Shown here in pieces: positions 52,121 through 64,000 of a DNA stretch of 64,000 bases. Source of the stretch: Kuschelorhynchus macadamiae (Eukaryota > Arthropoda > Insecta > Coleoptera > Curculionidae); the NCBI GenBank assembly GCA_030620095.1, contig JAUTXW010002153.1:128501-192500 (forward strand), in the 5' to 3' direction. Both the position numbers and the translations under genes were made by a program. The notes under the pieces are model-generated. The model saw only the letters and a program-made list of their open reading frames with translations. It had not been told where the DNA came from and searched no databases. Positions within the stretch are counted from its first letter, which is position 1. Each line of letters starts with the position of its first letter.

Positions 52121-52928
52121 TAATTTTAAAATTTTAATTAAAAACAAAGTATTGTTTTGCAAAGTATTCTTAAAAATATATTATAAAAATGAAATGTCCA
52201 ACTACTGACATAAACTCCATCCAGTGTGCGACGCAAGTGAAACTAAACCAATTGTTTGCGCATTGTCCCACTCTACTTCATGGCAAACCCCACCAGCCGA
52301 GGTCCTTATGGAAGATATAAAAGCAGGCTGCAGACCCGAAAACCGGCAGTTCTCACAGAGCTCTCTACCAGGCAGTTCGAACCGAACCCTCGACCAGAAG
52401 AAGCAGTCCATACTAGCACCAGAGAAGGAAGCTCACAACTAGATGTTCAACCAAAAGGACCAGTAAGCAGTTCATACCGAGCTCTCGACGAACGAAGCAG
52501 CAACATCGGAATGGAGCAGATACCAGCCTAGGTGAACTATCTACTAAGCAATATTCACCGAACCGCCACGCCTGAAAAGAGAAGAAAGAGTATATCAAGC
52601 ATTCTACTAGAAATACCAACAAAGGAACCGAAGAACATACCGAACTCCACCTGACCTATACCGTTTAATACAAGAAGAAGACGTCAAACCTTTCGCCCAG
52701 ACACACACAACGAAGCCGTTGCCAGACTCCAGCTGTTCCGAGACAAATTTGTAATACAGGCATCCTTGCTATCATCTTTAAAGTTCCCAGTGGCTCGATA
52801 GTATAGTCAAAGATCCTAATCCGCTGACTACTGGAGATCAGTCCTGTACCGAGCAGTCAATCGGAGCCCTATTACCAGTGTTCAGTAACAACTGGAGGTC
52901 TGAAGCCTGTACTTTAGTGAGAGCCAAA
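52121..52928 (+). other. Ty3/gypsy 5' region
   Basis: The GC content rises from about 52200 and stays high to 56800, marking the element. TATAAAAG (52316-52323) with TTCTCACAGAGC ~30 bases further looks like an LTR promoter and start. No sequence like the 3' LTR start (TGTGCAACGAAG) is seen upstream, so the 5' LTR is truncated or too diverged. Stops in all frames; this would be LTR plus leader. Confidence 0.5.
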
Positions 52929-54130
52929 ATGGCTAATGACACAAAGGAACAAAGCCAGACGGAAACAACCCAAGCAAGCTCAGTAGAATCAACTGGAGTA
53001 GCTTCATCGTTCACCCAGACCGACCTTAGTGACACCCGTGTGAGCTGGATATACCAACTAAAAAAGGATGAACTAATAACCTCTCTGACCAAATTTAGCC
53101 TGGATACAACCGTCTCAGCAGACATATTAAGACGGCATCTCATAAGTTTTATCCGGGATGGTCAGGCCACACCGAATCCTAAGAGTGGATCATTTAGATA
53201 TCCCGCGGTCACGACCACCGCCATGTTGAGCCAAAACACCTTAACCACTACCGTATCGACGTCCTTAGCGGCCGTGATTCTCTCACACTCAACGACTACT
53301 CCTAGTTTTTCACTACCTATACCGGTCCCACCAACACGTTCTCCACGAAAGGTACACAAGTGGAACATCCAGTTTAATGGAAGTACAGATCTGGTGGATT
53401 TCATTGAGCGTTTGCAAGAGATCTGCACCTCGAAAAGCATTGCCGTGGACAATTTGTTGCAGTATTTACCTGAACTCCTACAAGGTGAAGCTGCACTTTG
53501 TTTCAGAAACAACCGACAGTTATGGCATTGTTGGAATGCGTTTCTAACCGATGTCCGCACCTTTTACTTTCCGCTTCTTGGAAGCTGAAATTAGTCGTCG
53601 CTTTCAGAGACCTAATTGAACCATCCAGCCGGTATATTACCGATATGCAGACCCTTATTCGCCGACATGGAAACATTGGACCTGACCAAGAACTAAGGTG
53701 GCCCTACCGAAATCTTCTACGCGAATACCGACAGTACATTCGTAAAACCGATGTCACAGATTATCAGGAAGACCGAGCTACTCTTAGCTTACTCTTCTTC
53801 CAACCACCGTGTAGCAGCACGCCCTCCCCTTGAGGGGATATCAGTGACCAGTAGCAACCGCAATCCTTCTGCTGGAGGACCGTTTGGTCGTCCAGAAGCA
53901 ACTCGCACAATGCTGGGAGGATACCAGAAACCAGCAGGAATCACAATATGCCAACGAAAACACCACCAGGACGCTCAGACCCTACACGCCTACGAGACGA
54001 CATTTGCTGGAGATGCGGAGAACCTGGACATTTCCGCTCCGACTGTCGAGGTACCCCGGAGATGTTCTGTTCAAGATGTAGAAAAGAGGTGGTACTTTCC
54101 CGAGACTGTTCGTGCCGCCCTTCGGAAAAC
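52929..54130 (+). pseudogene. gag: Ty3/gypsy gag, broken
   Basis: ATG 52929 (MANDTKEQSQTETT) was chosen because the upstream 17 codons look like leader. The frame runs to 53588 and contains QLKKDELITSLTKFSLDTTV, a domain common at the N-terminus of insect gypsy Gag, and a capsid-like segment from about 53350 (RKVHKWNIQFNGSTDLVDFI). After shifts near 53575 and again further on, the nucleocapsid zinc knuckle appears at about 54000-54045 (CWRCGEPGHFRSDC) with a second CSRC half-knuckle after it. Gag would package the RNA; this copy has at least two frame breaks. Confidence 0.88.
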
Positions 54131-55600
54131 TAGACCGGCGCTGCACCGCTTCGAGGTCAGTCCAGCACCGCCGTCCAACCACCTCGAACTCCCCTGTCGA
54201 GTCCACACGCGAAAGTTATATCCGTAACACCCACGAGGTGTGCAGCCATATAGGTGAAATTCAGAAGGGACTGAAAGAAAGAACAACAACTCAAGTCAAT
54301 CTTAGATGATGAACTGCCAAAGTTTGAGCAAATACGGGGTACCACTCCTTTGGTCAAACATACCATTCACCTGGAAAACACCGAGCCTATCAAACAACTA
54401 TACCGTCCGCAAAACCCCTGGATACAAAAAATTATTAATATAGTATTAATTAAGTCCGAATATGCTCAAAGATGGTATCATTGAACCATCCCAGAGTCCA
54501 TGGAATTCACCGGTAGTGATAGTACGCAAGAAGGATGGAAAACACCGCTTCTGCATAGATTTTCAAAAAGTTAATGCCATCTCTCATGAAGACACGATAA
54601 TGCACTACCGTATATTAATACCATACTAGACAAGCTTCAAAGGGCCTGCTATATCTCCAGTATCAACCTCAAACAAAGTTACTGGCAGGTTCCACTTTCC
54701 GAAGACAGTAAGCCCATCACCGCATTTACCGTTCCCGGAATGGGGCTATTCCAGTTTCGAGTCATGCCATTCGGATTGCACTCCCCTCCTGCAACATTAC
54801 AACGTCTGATGTACCGTATTATAGATCCAGAACTGGATCCCTTCTGCTTTGCCTATTTAGACATTTCAATAACCTGAGTGAAGTTTTCCGCCGTCTTCGA
54901 CGCGCCAACTTGAAACTGAACCCAGAAAAATGTCAATTTGGTCGCCGCTCTCTCCGTTACCTAAAACATCTTGTCACCGCCAATGGTATCTATACCGACC
55001 CCGAGACAAGTTTCAGCTATCCTAGAATTACCGCCTCCCACTAACCTGCGAAGCTTAAGAAGATTCCTGGGTGTCGCCTCCTGGTACCGACGTTTTGTCC
55101 AGATCTTTTCGCAAATTTCCGCTCCCTTGAATCGCCTCCTTAAGAAGAATGTCCGGTGGACCTGGACATCAGAACAGCAGAATGCGTTTGACCAGCTAAA
55201 GACTTGCCTAACCGAAACCCCAATATTGGCTTGTCTAGACTTTTTCAAGCCATTCGTCTTCTAGACACATGCATCCGACAATGGGCTAGGTGCAGCACTG
55301 ATTCAACATGGGTCTGATGGCGACCATGTGATCGCTTATGCAAGTCGCAGTATAAACGCCAACGAGAAAAAATTCTCCGTTACCTTAAAGCAGTGCCTAG
55401 CTATTGTTTGTGGAGTAGAGAAGATGAGACCGTATTTAGAAGGGTATCATTTCACCGTCGTCACCGACCACCAGTCCCTTCGATGGCTCCATTCCATTAA
55501 GTCCTGCTGGAAGACTAGGTCGTTGGACAGTTCAACAGTTTGACTTCGAAATAAAGTACCGAAAAGGTGTTTTAAATCGAGTAGCTGACGCATTGTCACG
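54131..55600 (+). pseudogene. pol: Ty3/gypsy pol: RT and RNase H, broken
   Basis: Only about 200 bases separate the zinc knuckle from the RT and no aspartic-protease motif is visible, so the protease seems deleted. RT: DGIIEPSQSPWNSPVVIVRK, then DGKHRFCIDFQKVNAI (about 54470-54590), and SSINLKQSYWQVPL (54655), where the usual catalytic Asp is Asn. The YLDD box is cut to YLD (about 54853-54861). RNase H: a THASDNGLGAALI segment (55264) has His where the catalytic Asp belongs, followed by HVIAYASRSINANEKKFS and VVTDHQSLRWL. Stops and frame changes are numerous. It is inactive beyond doubt. Confidence 0.92.
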
Positions 55601-56527
55601 AGACCCAGTCAGCACCGCAGACTACGAGGAACAATCCAATCCGATTATGTCCCTCGAAGAATTCACGCCGTGCAACTGGTACACCGAAAAGAAGACCGCC
55701 GTAGAAACTAATCCATCCGGTTTCCCAGACTATTGTATTAAGGATGACCGATTATATCGTCAATTTTGTGACATGTCTGATCTCACTGAAAATGAGATGA
55801 CCGACCCGTGGAAAGTTTGTGTTCCAAAGTCCGCTCGTAAGGCCGTTCTAGGAGAAAATCATGACCGATCCACCGCTGGACACCAAGGTATAGCGAAAAG
55901 AACCGCCCGTGTTGCTCTTCGATATTACTGGCCAGGAATGTTCCGAGATATTGCTCAATATGTCCGGAGCTGTTCATCCTGTCAGCGACATAAATCTTCC
56001 CAGAAGCAACCACCCGGTAGGATGCAACCTTCGAAAAATGACCAAGCCTGGGATACTGTAAGTACCGATTTAGTTAGACCCTTATCTCGATCAGCCAAGG
56101 GAAGAGCTACATTGTCGTTTTTCAAGACCGTTTTACAAAATTGGTATCGTGCAGAGCGATTCGAAAAGCCACCGCCAGAGCTGTTAGTCAAAGGTTCTAT
56201 GAAGAAATCATCAGCTTTGGTTGTCCACGCACCCTAATATCCGACAACGGGACTCAGTATACAGGGCAAGTTTTCAGAGAACTTCTTTAAGAAATGGGCA
56301 TTAATCATTGGCTAACACCACCGTACACACTGCAGGCCAATCCCGTAGAACGCACCAATAAAACCATCAAGACAATGGTAGCTCAATTCTGTGAAGCCGA
56401 TCATAGAAAATGGGACGTGCATCTACCAGATTTGGTCTTCTCCCTTAATACCTCCCGACATGACACTACAGGGTTCGCACCGGCTTTTTTTAACTTTGGA
56501 CGTAAACTGGACCATTCGAAACCATAA
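55601..56527 (+). pseudogene. pol: Ty3/gypsy pol: integrase, broken
   Basis: The H2C2 domain (about 55855-55985) reads NHDRSTAGHQGIAKRTARVA ... CSSCQRHK. The core has the first acidic residue in STDLVRPL (about 56065), the second in ISDNGTQYTG (about 56238) and the Glu in PVERTNKTIK (about 56342), so all three DDE residues survive, but a frame change lies between the first and second. The C-terminal part LPDLVFSLNTSRHDTTGFAP follows to 56527. No envelope gene follows, only about 430 bases of degraded sequence before the polypurine run. Confidence 0.9.
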
Positions 56528-56980
56528 TACCGGAAGTTACAAAATGCAGATCTTACCGAAGCAACCAAAGCTGGCCCGCCTCAACTCGATCTGCATACCG
56601 CAGAAATTGAAAGACACTTGTCAACTTGTCAATCTTGGAAGAACCTTCCCTTACTAAACACCAGCCGACTACCGTTAGTCAGAATACATTACAAACACCG
56701 ACCGACTGAACGTAATGCCGTATATTCCACTAAGAATGTGGCACCTTGGGAATTGGTGAGGTACCAGGACAAAGCCTGAGGATCCACCACGCCGTATAGA
56801 TCTTCACAGGATTGTCTAGAGGATGACCAACCATCCAATATGTCATCCTGCCAGAAGAAGACGACTCCACAACACCACTCCTTCATATTATTTTAGAATT
56901 GTATTTGTTTAGAGTTCTAGTATTAAATCTAATTTTAAAATATTTGTAAATAAATATTTTTCCGAAGAAGGGGGGGGGGG
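56528..56980 (+). other. gypsy 3' region and polypurine tract
   Basis: Degraded C-terminal pol codons (for example NVAPWELVRYQD near 56738) give way to AT-rich 3' UTR. The run GAAGAAGGGGGGGGGG (56965-56980) is the polypurine tract directly before the LTR. Confidence 0.75.
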
Positions 56981-57120
56981 TGTGCAACGAAGTTACTAAT
57001 TTGGAAAATGTATGCATTCGTTCGATGGCTTTTATGGCGATGGCGAATTATAAAGCTAAGAACCCATAAATTATACAATGGACAAAACATATTGTAAATA
57101 ATCGTGACAACAATACAATT
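56981..57120 (+). mobile_element. gypsy 3' LTR, truncated
   Basis: Starts TGTGCAACGAAGTTACTAAT immediately after the polypurine tract. About 140 bases later the Penelope-like ORF begins, so the LTR is cut short by that insertion. A related start occurs at 11895. I did not find the remainder beyond 59190. Confidence 0.6.
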
Positions 57121-57122
57121 GT

Positions 57123-59190
57123 TTGCCGGAAAAAATAATTAATAATTTCATGCATCAAACATCGACAAATATTGAAAAACATTTTCAAAATATAAAAGAA
57201 AAAAACAAAAATAAAATTATTCACCTAATCACAAAACAAAGGCCCTCAGCTCAAATCACAACAACAACATGGATTGAAAATTTAACAGATAAACATATTC
57301 CGGATTTTGCAACAGATGTACTCAGCTTAGGTCCCAACTTTGCGGTAGAAATAAATAACGAAAAACAATTACCAACAGAAAACATAATATCTAATATAGA
57401 AACAGGTATATACAATTTAAAAATGGAAGAAAAAGATCAAATCAGGGCAAAAACTTGCAATATAATTACTAATTTTAAAAACAAACTTAAAGCTCATAAA
57501 AACAACAATAATAACTTTTCTTCAAAAATAACGAAAACTAAAAAATTCTTAAAAAAAACCCTGAAATTAAAATACTTAGAGCCGATAAATCTAACAAAAC
57601 CGTAATAATGCATGCAACAGAGTATTCCAAAAAAATTAATTCCTTATTGGATGATACAAAAACATACAAAAAAATTAAATCGGACCCCACAAACCAATAC
57701 CAAAAAAAAAATAACGAACTAATAGATTTTTGGGAAAAAAAACAATTTATCTCTCCAAATACTGCTAAAAACCTCAAAATTCGAAACGCCGTGCCACCAA
57801 AAATATACGGATTACCAAAACTTCATAAAAAAGATATTCCATTGCGTCCAATAGTTTCTTGCATACAATCCCCATACACCCCTCTATCAAATTACTTAAA
57901 AGGTATCCTCAGTAATATTATATACAAAAACAACTATTATATAAAAGATTCATTTCAATTTAAACAAAAAATAAAAAATATAAAAATTCCAAAAAACTAT
58001 CTGCTAATCTCGTTAGACGTGATATCCTTATATACTAACGTACCCAATAAAAGTAATAAAAGAAAAGTGGTCAGAAATTAAAAAATATACAGATATACCA
58101 CAAGAGGAATTTATCAAAGCAGTTGAATTAACTCTTAACTCCACATATTTTTTATATGAAGATCAGTTATATCAACAAACAGAGGGATGCACAATGGGTG
58201 CCTCCATATCAAGCGTTGTAGCACAAATAGTCATGGAAGACCTGGAAACAAAAGTTTTAAAAAATCTAAACTTTGACATACCATTTTTTTACCGTTATGT
58301 TGATGATTGCATTACTACAATACCAGCAAATCAAGTAAATAATGTTTTAACTACATTTAACGAATTTCATAAAAGCTTACAATTTAGAATTAAAGTCGAA
58401 AAAAATAACAGAATCAACTTTTTAGATTCAACAATACACCATATAGGCGAAAATATGAAAACAAAATGGTACATAAAATCTACTTGGTCTTCTAGATACT
58501 TAAACTATAAATCGAACCACCCAAATTGCCAAAAAAAATCCGTAATTGTAGGTTTAGCAGATCGCGCCATCATGCTCTCAGATCCTGAATACCGGAAACA
58601 ATCCTTAGAAAAAGCCAGAAATGCTCTAAAAATAAATAATTACCCCGAATAGCTTATAAATAAAACCATTAAAAGTAGAATCCACAAATTTTATAACTCG
58701 AACGACACAAAAAATTATCAGACTTCAAACACAAAAAAATTTATATCTTTACCCTTTATAAACGGCTTATCCCAACCACTTCAAAAATTATTTAAACAAT
58801 ATAATATTCAAACTTGTCACAAGGCTTCCAATCTTCAAATAATTTTTCCAGATTAAAATCCAAAATCCCAAAAAACAAAAAAAGTAATGTTATTTATGAA
58901 ATACCCTACAAAGATTGCAACAGTGTGTACATAGGCCAAACTAGCCAATACTTGGAAAACCGACTGAAGGGTCACAAGTATGACAAAAAAAACGCGACGG
59001 CTCTAACAAATCATGAAAATCAAAAAAACATACCTTTGATTATAGTAACACCAAAATCTTAAAATCCGAACCGCAAACTAAAAAAAGAAAATTTTTTGAG
59101 ATGGTCAAAATACAAAAAAGCAAAAATGCTATCAACGATAAGAAGGACGTCAATAACCTGAGTAAATTTTATATTTCAATACTAGAATAA
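57123..59190 (+). pseudogene. Penelope-like element: RT and GIY-YIG endonuclease
   Basis: A longer Penelope-like ORF than the one at 37 kb, retaining about 160 codons of N-terminal region (57123-57605). The RT shows PKIYGLPKLHKKDIPLRPIV (57800), LLISLDVISLYTNVP (catalytic Asp, about 58003), EGCTMGASISSVVAQIVME (58182) and RYVDDCITT (58296). A connector follows, and then the GIY-YIG nuclease, NVIYEIPYKDCNSVYIGQTS (58882) with LENRLKGHKYDKKNATAL. It ends with the basic KKDVNNLSKFY tail near 59170. Breaks: frame changes near 57590, 58045, 58840 and 59020, and a TAG near 58650. The element interrupts the gypsy 3' LTR. Confidence 0.93.
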
Positions 59191-59666
59191 CCACTGTGAT
59201 GTCTTAATGTTTTAACATAATATGTGTATTTTAATTGTATCGATGTGTATGTATATATGTGGAAATGTGACATCTTGTGCCGTTTTGAATAAGTCTACGT
59301 ATTGAGGTAAGAAGGAAAATATTCACTTTCCATTTTTATAAAATTAAAAATAAATGTACTTTCCTTAATATTTTACGTTCTAAGGTAATACTAACAAGAT
59401 AAAATATTAACATCTGATCTGAAATAACAGATTGCAAGGAGCAATCTGTTATTTCAGATCTCCCTGGGTACAAGCCTGCATGATGAGGGTAGAGGCCCAG
59501 AAATCATGATCGCAGGAGGGTACCCTGTGACATAATCGAAAGCAATTCTTCTTGTAGGCCGTTTTGCACCTGCAGAAATTATATATTTCTGCTATTATAC
59601 ATATATCTTTTCCGGCCAAGAACTTTTGATAAAGATGTGTGAGAGCGCATTTTTATCGATTTTTAG

Positions 59667-59673
<7 letters not shown>
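59191..59673. other. spacer with perfect 20-bp hairpin
   Basis: Likely Penelope 3' UTR first, then the hairpin at 59416-59460. A GGGTAC/GTACCC pair lies at 59465-59525 around TGCATGATGAGGGTAGAGGC. No gene. Confidence 0.5.
59416..59460. repeat. perfect 20-bp hairpin, 5-nt loop
   Basis: GATCTGAAATAACAGATTGC, loop AAGGA, then the exact complement. The immediately upstream ATCT repeats the arm start. Reads as a recent palindrome (snap-back) or the terminal hairpin of an element. Confidence 0.9.

Positions 59674-59717
<44 letters not shown>
59674..59717. repeat. (TA)n microsatellite
   Basis: 44-base TA tract. Confidence 0.95.
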
Positions 59718-59719
<2 letters not shown>

Positions 59720-59799
59720 AGAGTTCATTATCTATATTACTTTCTACATCAAATTGGAAACGCTGTAAAATTTCACTAACCATTTTAATTTTTACCAAT

Positions 59800-60480
59800 C
59801 TATAATTACTTCCCTCGTTTTTTTCAGATCTTTACGTTTCAGGGCTCTAGATTCCGAAAAACATGTTTTCTCAATTCCGTCGGTCTGTCAGTTCGCGGCA
59901 TAGCTAAAAACTACTTACCCGATCGATTTCAAATTTTGTCCAAAAATTAAGGGTAATATGTGGATGAACTGGTAATATTTTGATAAAAATTTAATATGCC
60001 GGAATAAGTTGGCAGCCTGGTGAAACGTCAAAAATTATTACTGAAAAAACTAATTATGCAATTTGCCTCAAATTGTGCACAAAAATCAAGTGTTATAGTA
60101 ATGAACTGGTAACATTTTGGTGTGAATATAAGATTGCGAAACAAAATGGCGGCTTTTTAGAATATTTAAAAAACACTACTCAACTATGAACATAAAAAAA
60201 ATCTTATTCAATTGACTTTAAATTTTGCAGAAATATTACATATGATATAAAGATAAACTGGTACGAATTCAACATGACATATTAAATTTATTTTAAATTA
60301 TGCCCAAAAATCAAGTGTGGCATAGGTAGAAACTGGTAAAATATTGGTGGGAATCAAATATGATCTAACAAAATTGTGAGGAATAAAAATTTTAAATTAA
60401 AGACAATACATATGTGTTACTAAATAACTATGTATTGAACTAAATTGTGTCACACGTCACTAATCCTAATAAAAGGAAAA
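59800..60480 (-). repeat. GGCCGCC-box family, reverse copy
   Basis: Starts ATTACTTCCCTCGTTTTTTT (hairpin half, its partner arm lost), then CAGATCTTTACGTTTCAGGG, TTCCGTCGGTCTGTCAGTTC, and boxes AATAAGTTGGCAGCC (60004), AACAAAATGGCGGC (60139) and AACAAAATTGTGAGG (60368). One unit in reverse orientation. Confidence 0.75.
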
Positions 60481-61119
60481 GTCATAACGAGAGAAGTTCC
60501 GGATAAAAGAAATTAACCGATTTGTTATACATACGTTTAGATGGCGCTTATATATATTATGAGTTCCCGAGGTACACCGATTACTGCCGGAAGACTTGCC
60601 CACCCTGAATTAATTTTTCAAAAGTGCCATCCCATAGGGAGCATAATTAAAAAAAATAAATATGGCGTGATGCTGTGAGCTACTGTGCGCAATAACTTCG
60701 AAATTATTTAAAATATTCCATTCGAAATTGATGCATGGTATAATTAACAAAAAAAAATGGACATAGCTGGAGGTACAGCTTTTGTCCATGAGGGGGGGGG
60801 CAATATTTTTTTCTCACCAAGCTCTTTCGGTAGGCACTTTTAAATCCTAACACGAGATAAAGTTGATAATATTAATTAACTTTATTCTGAACATTTTTTT
60901 TTTGAACCATTAACTGAGAAGTTTTAAAATAAATATAATAATTTATAAATGGCGATTTTTATGTAAAATTAGTTTCCTAGAATTCTAGATTCTAGCAAAA
61001 TTTTGATGGTAAATGGTACCTCTTGAGCGAATGTTTTAGAAGGTGCAAATACTCATACGTAGGACGTGTGGTTCATAAAAAAGGCCAAAAAAAAGTGGTA
61101 TTTGTCTAATATCATCCAA
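60481..61119. other. non-coding, no feature recognised
   Basis: Contains a small hairpin ATGGACATAGCTGGAGGTAC-AGCTTTTGTCCAT near 60758-60790 and a G-run (60793-60801). No gene. Confidence 0.4.
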
Positions 61120-61805
61120 AATATTTCAGGTAGAACAAAACTATTTGATTAAAAAATGTGGGAAAGATCATTACATACAAGTTACAATAAAAGGTTATAA
61201 TGATTTTTTTCGGAAATATAGTAGTTTTCGAGATAAATTGATCATTTATTTGCCCCTCCCCTCTTCCCTGACAAAGAGAAAAAAATTTTGTATTTATTAG
61301 CAAGCGGACAAAATTACCAATAACTCGCGTAAAAATTGTTTTTAATTTATAATTCAAAATACGTTCGGAAGAAGACATCCGTGGCTATATAACAAACCTC
61401 AAAAAACTATATTTTTTCAAACTCAATTTTTGCAAAAACTATGAGAACTGCATAATACGAAAGATATTGATTTTTTTTTTTAATTTTTTTGTGAAGCAGA
61501 CGGCCTACGGGTGAGAACTCTGTAAATTCCTAAACATCACCTATACATGCATGGTACTGTGAGTGAAAAAAAGTGCACAATAACAATATTTCTGTGACAG
61601 CCTCCAAAACTGTCATTGGTAACTGAGCTGTTAGGTATGTCAACCATTACAATCTAGATTTAGTCCTTAAAACTAAAAATGCTGAAATATAAATTTTTAT
61701 AAAAAAAAAAATAAACCGACTTAAAAAAGATTGAAAAGTGAAAAATAATATTCTACTACTTATTTTTTTATACATTTTTCTTATAACTATAAACAATACA
61801 GCGGG
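61120..61805 (-). repeat. ~700-bp dispersed repeat, partner 35447-36149
   Basis: Reverse complement of 35447-36149 with indels. Starts AAATATTTCAGGTAGAACAA and ends TATAACTATAAACAATACAG. Both copies lie near (TA)n tracts, but on different sides. Confidence 0.9.
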
Positions 61806-61988
61806 CATATGGCTAATGGAAGTTCCTTCAATAATGCCGTCATTTTGAAACATTAAAAAATATACCTATAGGTTTTTACTTTAATAGGTAACTTTATAAA
61901 ATACATAACATCTTTTATTTTATCAAGAGAAAGTAACAAACGAACGCAGATTTTAAATAAAAGTAAGTTAGAATATGGTCTTTGAAAT

Positions 61989-62854
<866 letters not shown>

Positions 62855-62976
62855 GATAGCAAACTGTGGTTCTGGTACGATTTAATACGTCTCAATTTTT
62901 GGCCTTTTTTGGGTATTATTAGGAAGCTTATCTCAAATTTACTACATTTAAGCAAAAAAAAGCGTGGATGCATTAC
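62855..62976 (+). repeat. inverted repeat pair, left arm
   Basis: Pairs with 63846-63965. Shared: GGAAGCTTATC, AAATTTACT/ACATTTAAGC, AAAAAAAGYGTGGATG and TACGATTTAATACGT. About 75-80% identical by eye with small indels. Confidence 0.75.
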
Positions 62977-63845
62977 AATTTTTCACAAAATAATACAGAT
63001 TAGATTTGATTGTCAAGTTGCACTACCGCACTTTTAACACATTATTATTTGAAATTCCGTTACATTTTATGCATGTGATTGTTGTTGTAAGTTAATATAT
63101 GTGTATTTTGAAAGATTTGTTTATTTCTAGTATATATTTATTAAATTAGAATTGTTTTTTTTTTTGAAATTATGAATATGAATAATTCTCTAACATAATA
63201 CCCGATCATAAGAAGTTTATTTTGTATCTAAACTCTGCTAACTTAACTGCATGTCATAGTCAGCCAGCAAGCGCTGTCGCCAAACTAAATGTTGTTGTAT
63301 TCTTTGATGTGAGAGTAATTTTTTTTTCAAATATATGGGTTAATACAAATCAGAGTGGAAAGGAATTAGGCGGATTGGTACCGGGTTTGCAACAGGTTAG
63401 GTTAGGTTCATCATTAAAGCCAAAATATTTAGGGTCAGTTTCACATGAAGTTTAAAACTGGTTTTTTTTAAACAAAACCTGTACTGTTAGGTGGATATGT
63501 CCCATGTTAGGTGGATATGTCATAAAATCATATCTGAAACATACATGCATTTTAAAGTGGCGTTATTGTCAAAAGCGGTTTAGGGTTCTGTGATTCATAT
63601 CGGATTAGGTTAGCACCAGGTTTGATAATGAAACTATCGTTAAAGTCCCTTAAACCCTTTTTTTCAAACCTAGGGATACTATTTAATGTATATTTGAAGA
63701 AAACCAAGTAAGTCTGACAACAGTGCATATAATTTAGTTTTGTATTTTGTCAAAAACTTCATAACTGACAGTTTTAGCATTGGAAAAGCCGTTAAATTTC
63801 TGAAGTTTATTGGCTATTTATGGAAAGTTTTGTGATTTAAAAAAA
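62977..63845. other. interior between inverted arms, non-coding
   Basis: Contains a two-and-a-half-unit AGGTTAGGTTAGGTT stretch near 63399 and a 19-bp tandem duplication TTAGGTGGATATGTC at 63488 and 63507. The open frame 63222-63455 shows no motif. No gene. Confidence 0.5.
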
Positions 63846-63965
63846 AATGCTTCATCCACACTTTTTTTGCTTAAATATGAAGTAAATTTAGGATAAGCTT
63901 CCTAACAAAACCAAAAAATTGAAAAAATCGATATGTATTAAATCATACCAGACCCAGCAATTGTA
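63846..63965 (-). repeat. inverted repeat pair, right arm
   Basis: Complement of 62855-62976: TGCTTCATCCACACTTTTTT, TGCTTAAATATGAAGTAAAT, GGATAAGCTTCCTAA and ATGTATTAAATCATACCAGA. The window ends 35 bases later, so an outer boundary cannot be checked on this side. Confidence 0.75.
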
Positions 63966-64000
63966 CTTAACAATAGTTATTTTATTGTTAACAAAAAAGC

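Noticed and set aside
63399..63415. TTAGG-like insect telomere repeat
   Set aside because: Only two to three units (AGGTTAGGTTAGGTT); too short to mean telomeric origin.

Overview
This is an AT-rich, intron-scale stretch of an arthropod genome, most probably an insect. The retroelement families present (BEL/Pao, Ty3/gypsy, a gypsy relative with an envelope gene, Penelope-like elements with a GIY-YIG nuclease, a jockey-like LINE) and a Transib transposase fit an insect, but nothing here fixes the order or species. I found no host gene, tRNA or rRNA that I can defend. The coding material is essentially all mobile elements, most of it broken.

Layout. 1-1020 is the 3' end of a jockey-like LINE. 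1030-2765 is a tandem array of ~530-bp units rich in GGCCGCCATTTTG boxes, ending in a small hairpin. Further copies lie at 6.37-7.14, 7.78-8.28, 16.86-17.06, 19.6-20.25, 24.5-25.16 and 59.8-60.5 kb. 10720-11127 is an internally deleted Tc1/mariner-type relic. 11.9-15.3 kb holds a minus-strand, 5'-truncated errantivirus-like element (integrase and envelope remnants) beside LTR sequence. 18307-26425 is a giant inverted repeat: two ~3.8-kb arms about 1% different, around a (TA)n core, with nested MITE-like elements mirrored in both arms. 27620-34438 is a complete BEL/Pao retrotransposon on the minus strand with two LTRs and a 5-bp target duplication. It sits between two inverted 30-bp satellite arrays (27.1 and 35.0 kb). 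36593-39048 is a Penelope-like element between 516-bp inverted terminal repeats with a hammerhead-like end.

The right half continues with a dispersed-repeat copy (35.4-36.1 kb, inverted partner 61.1-61.8 kb), a 670-bp (TA)n tract (44784-45453), an LTR/leader region with tRNA-Lys-type primer sites and an unusual set of covarying hairpin repeats (45.5-47.05 kb), a RAG1-related Transib transposase with all three catalytic acidic residues (49341-51137), a degenerate Ty3/gypsy element (52.2-57.1 kb) whose 3' LTR is cut by a second Penelope element (57.12-59.19 kb), and mostly non-coding repeats to the end.

The genes do not form a pathway; the window is a nested graveyard of transposons. The most unusual signals are the 8.1-kb palindrome, the covarying hairpin units at 46.1-46.3 kb, the tandem/dispersed GGCCGCC family with hairpin terminus, and the pairs of inverted satellite arrays. 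Eight (TA)n tracts punctuate the window, several at or beside inverted-repeat junctions.
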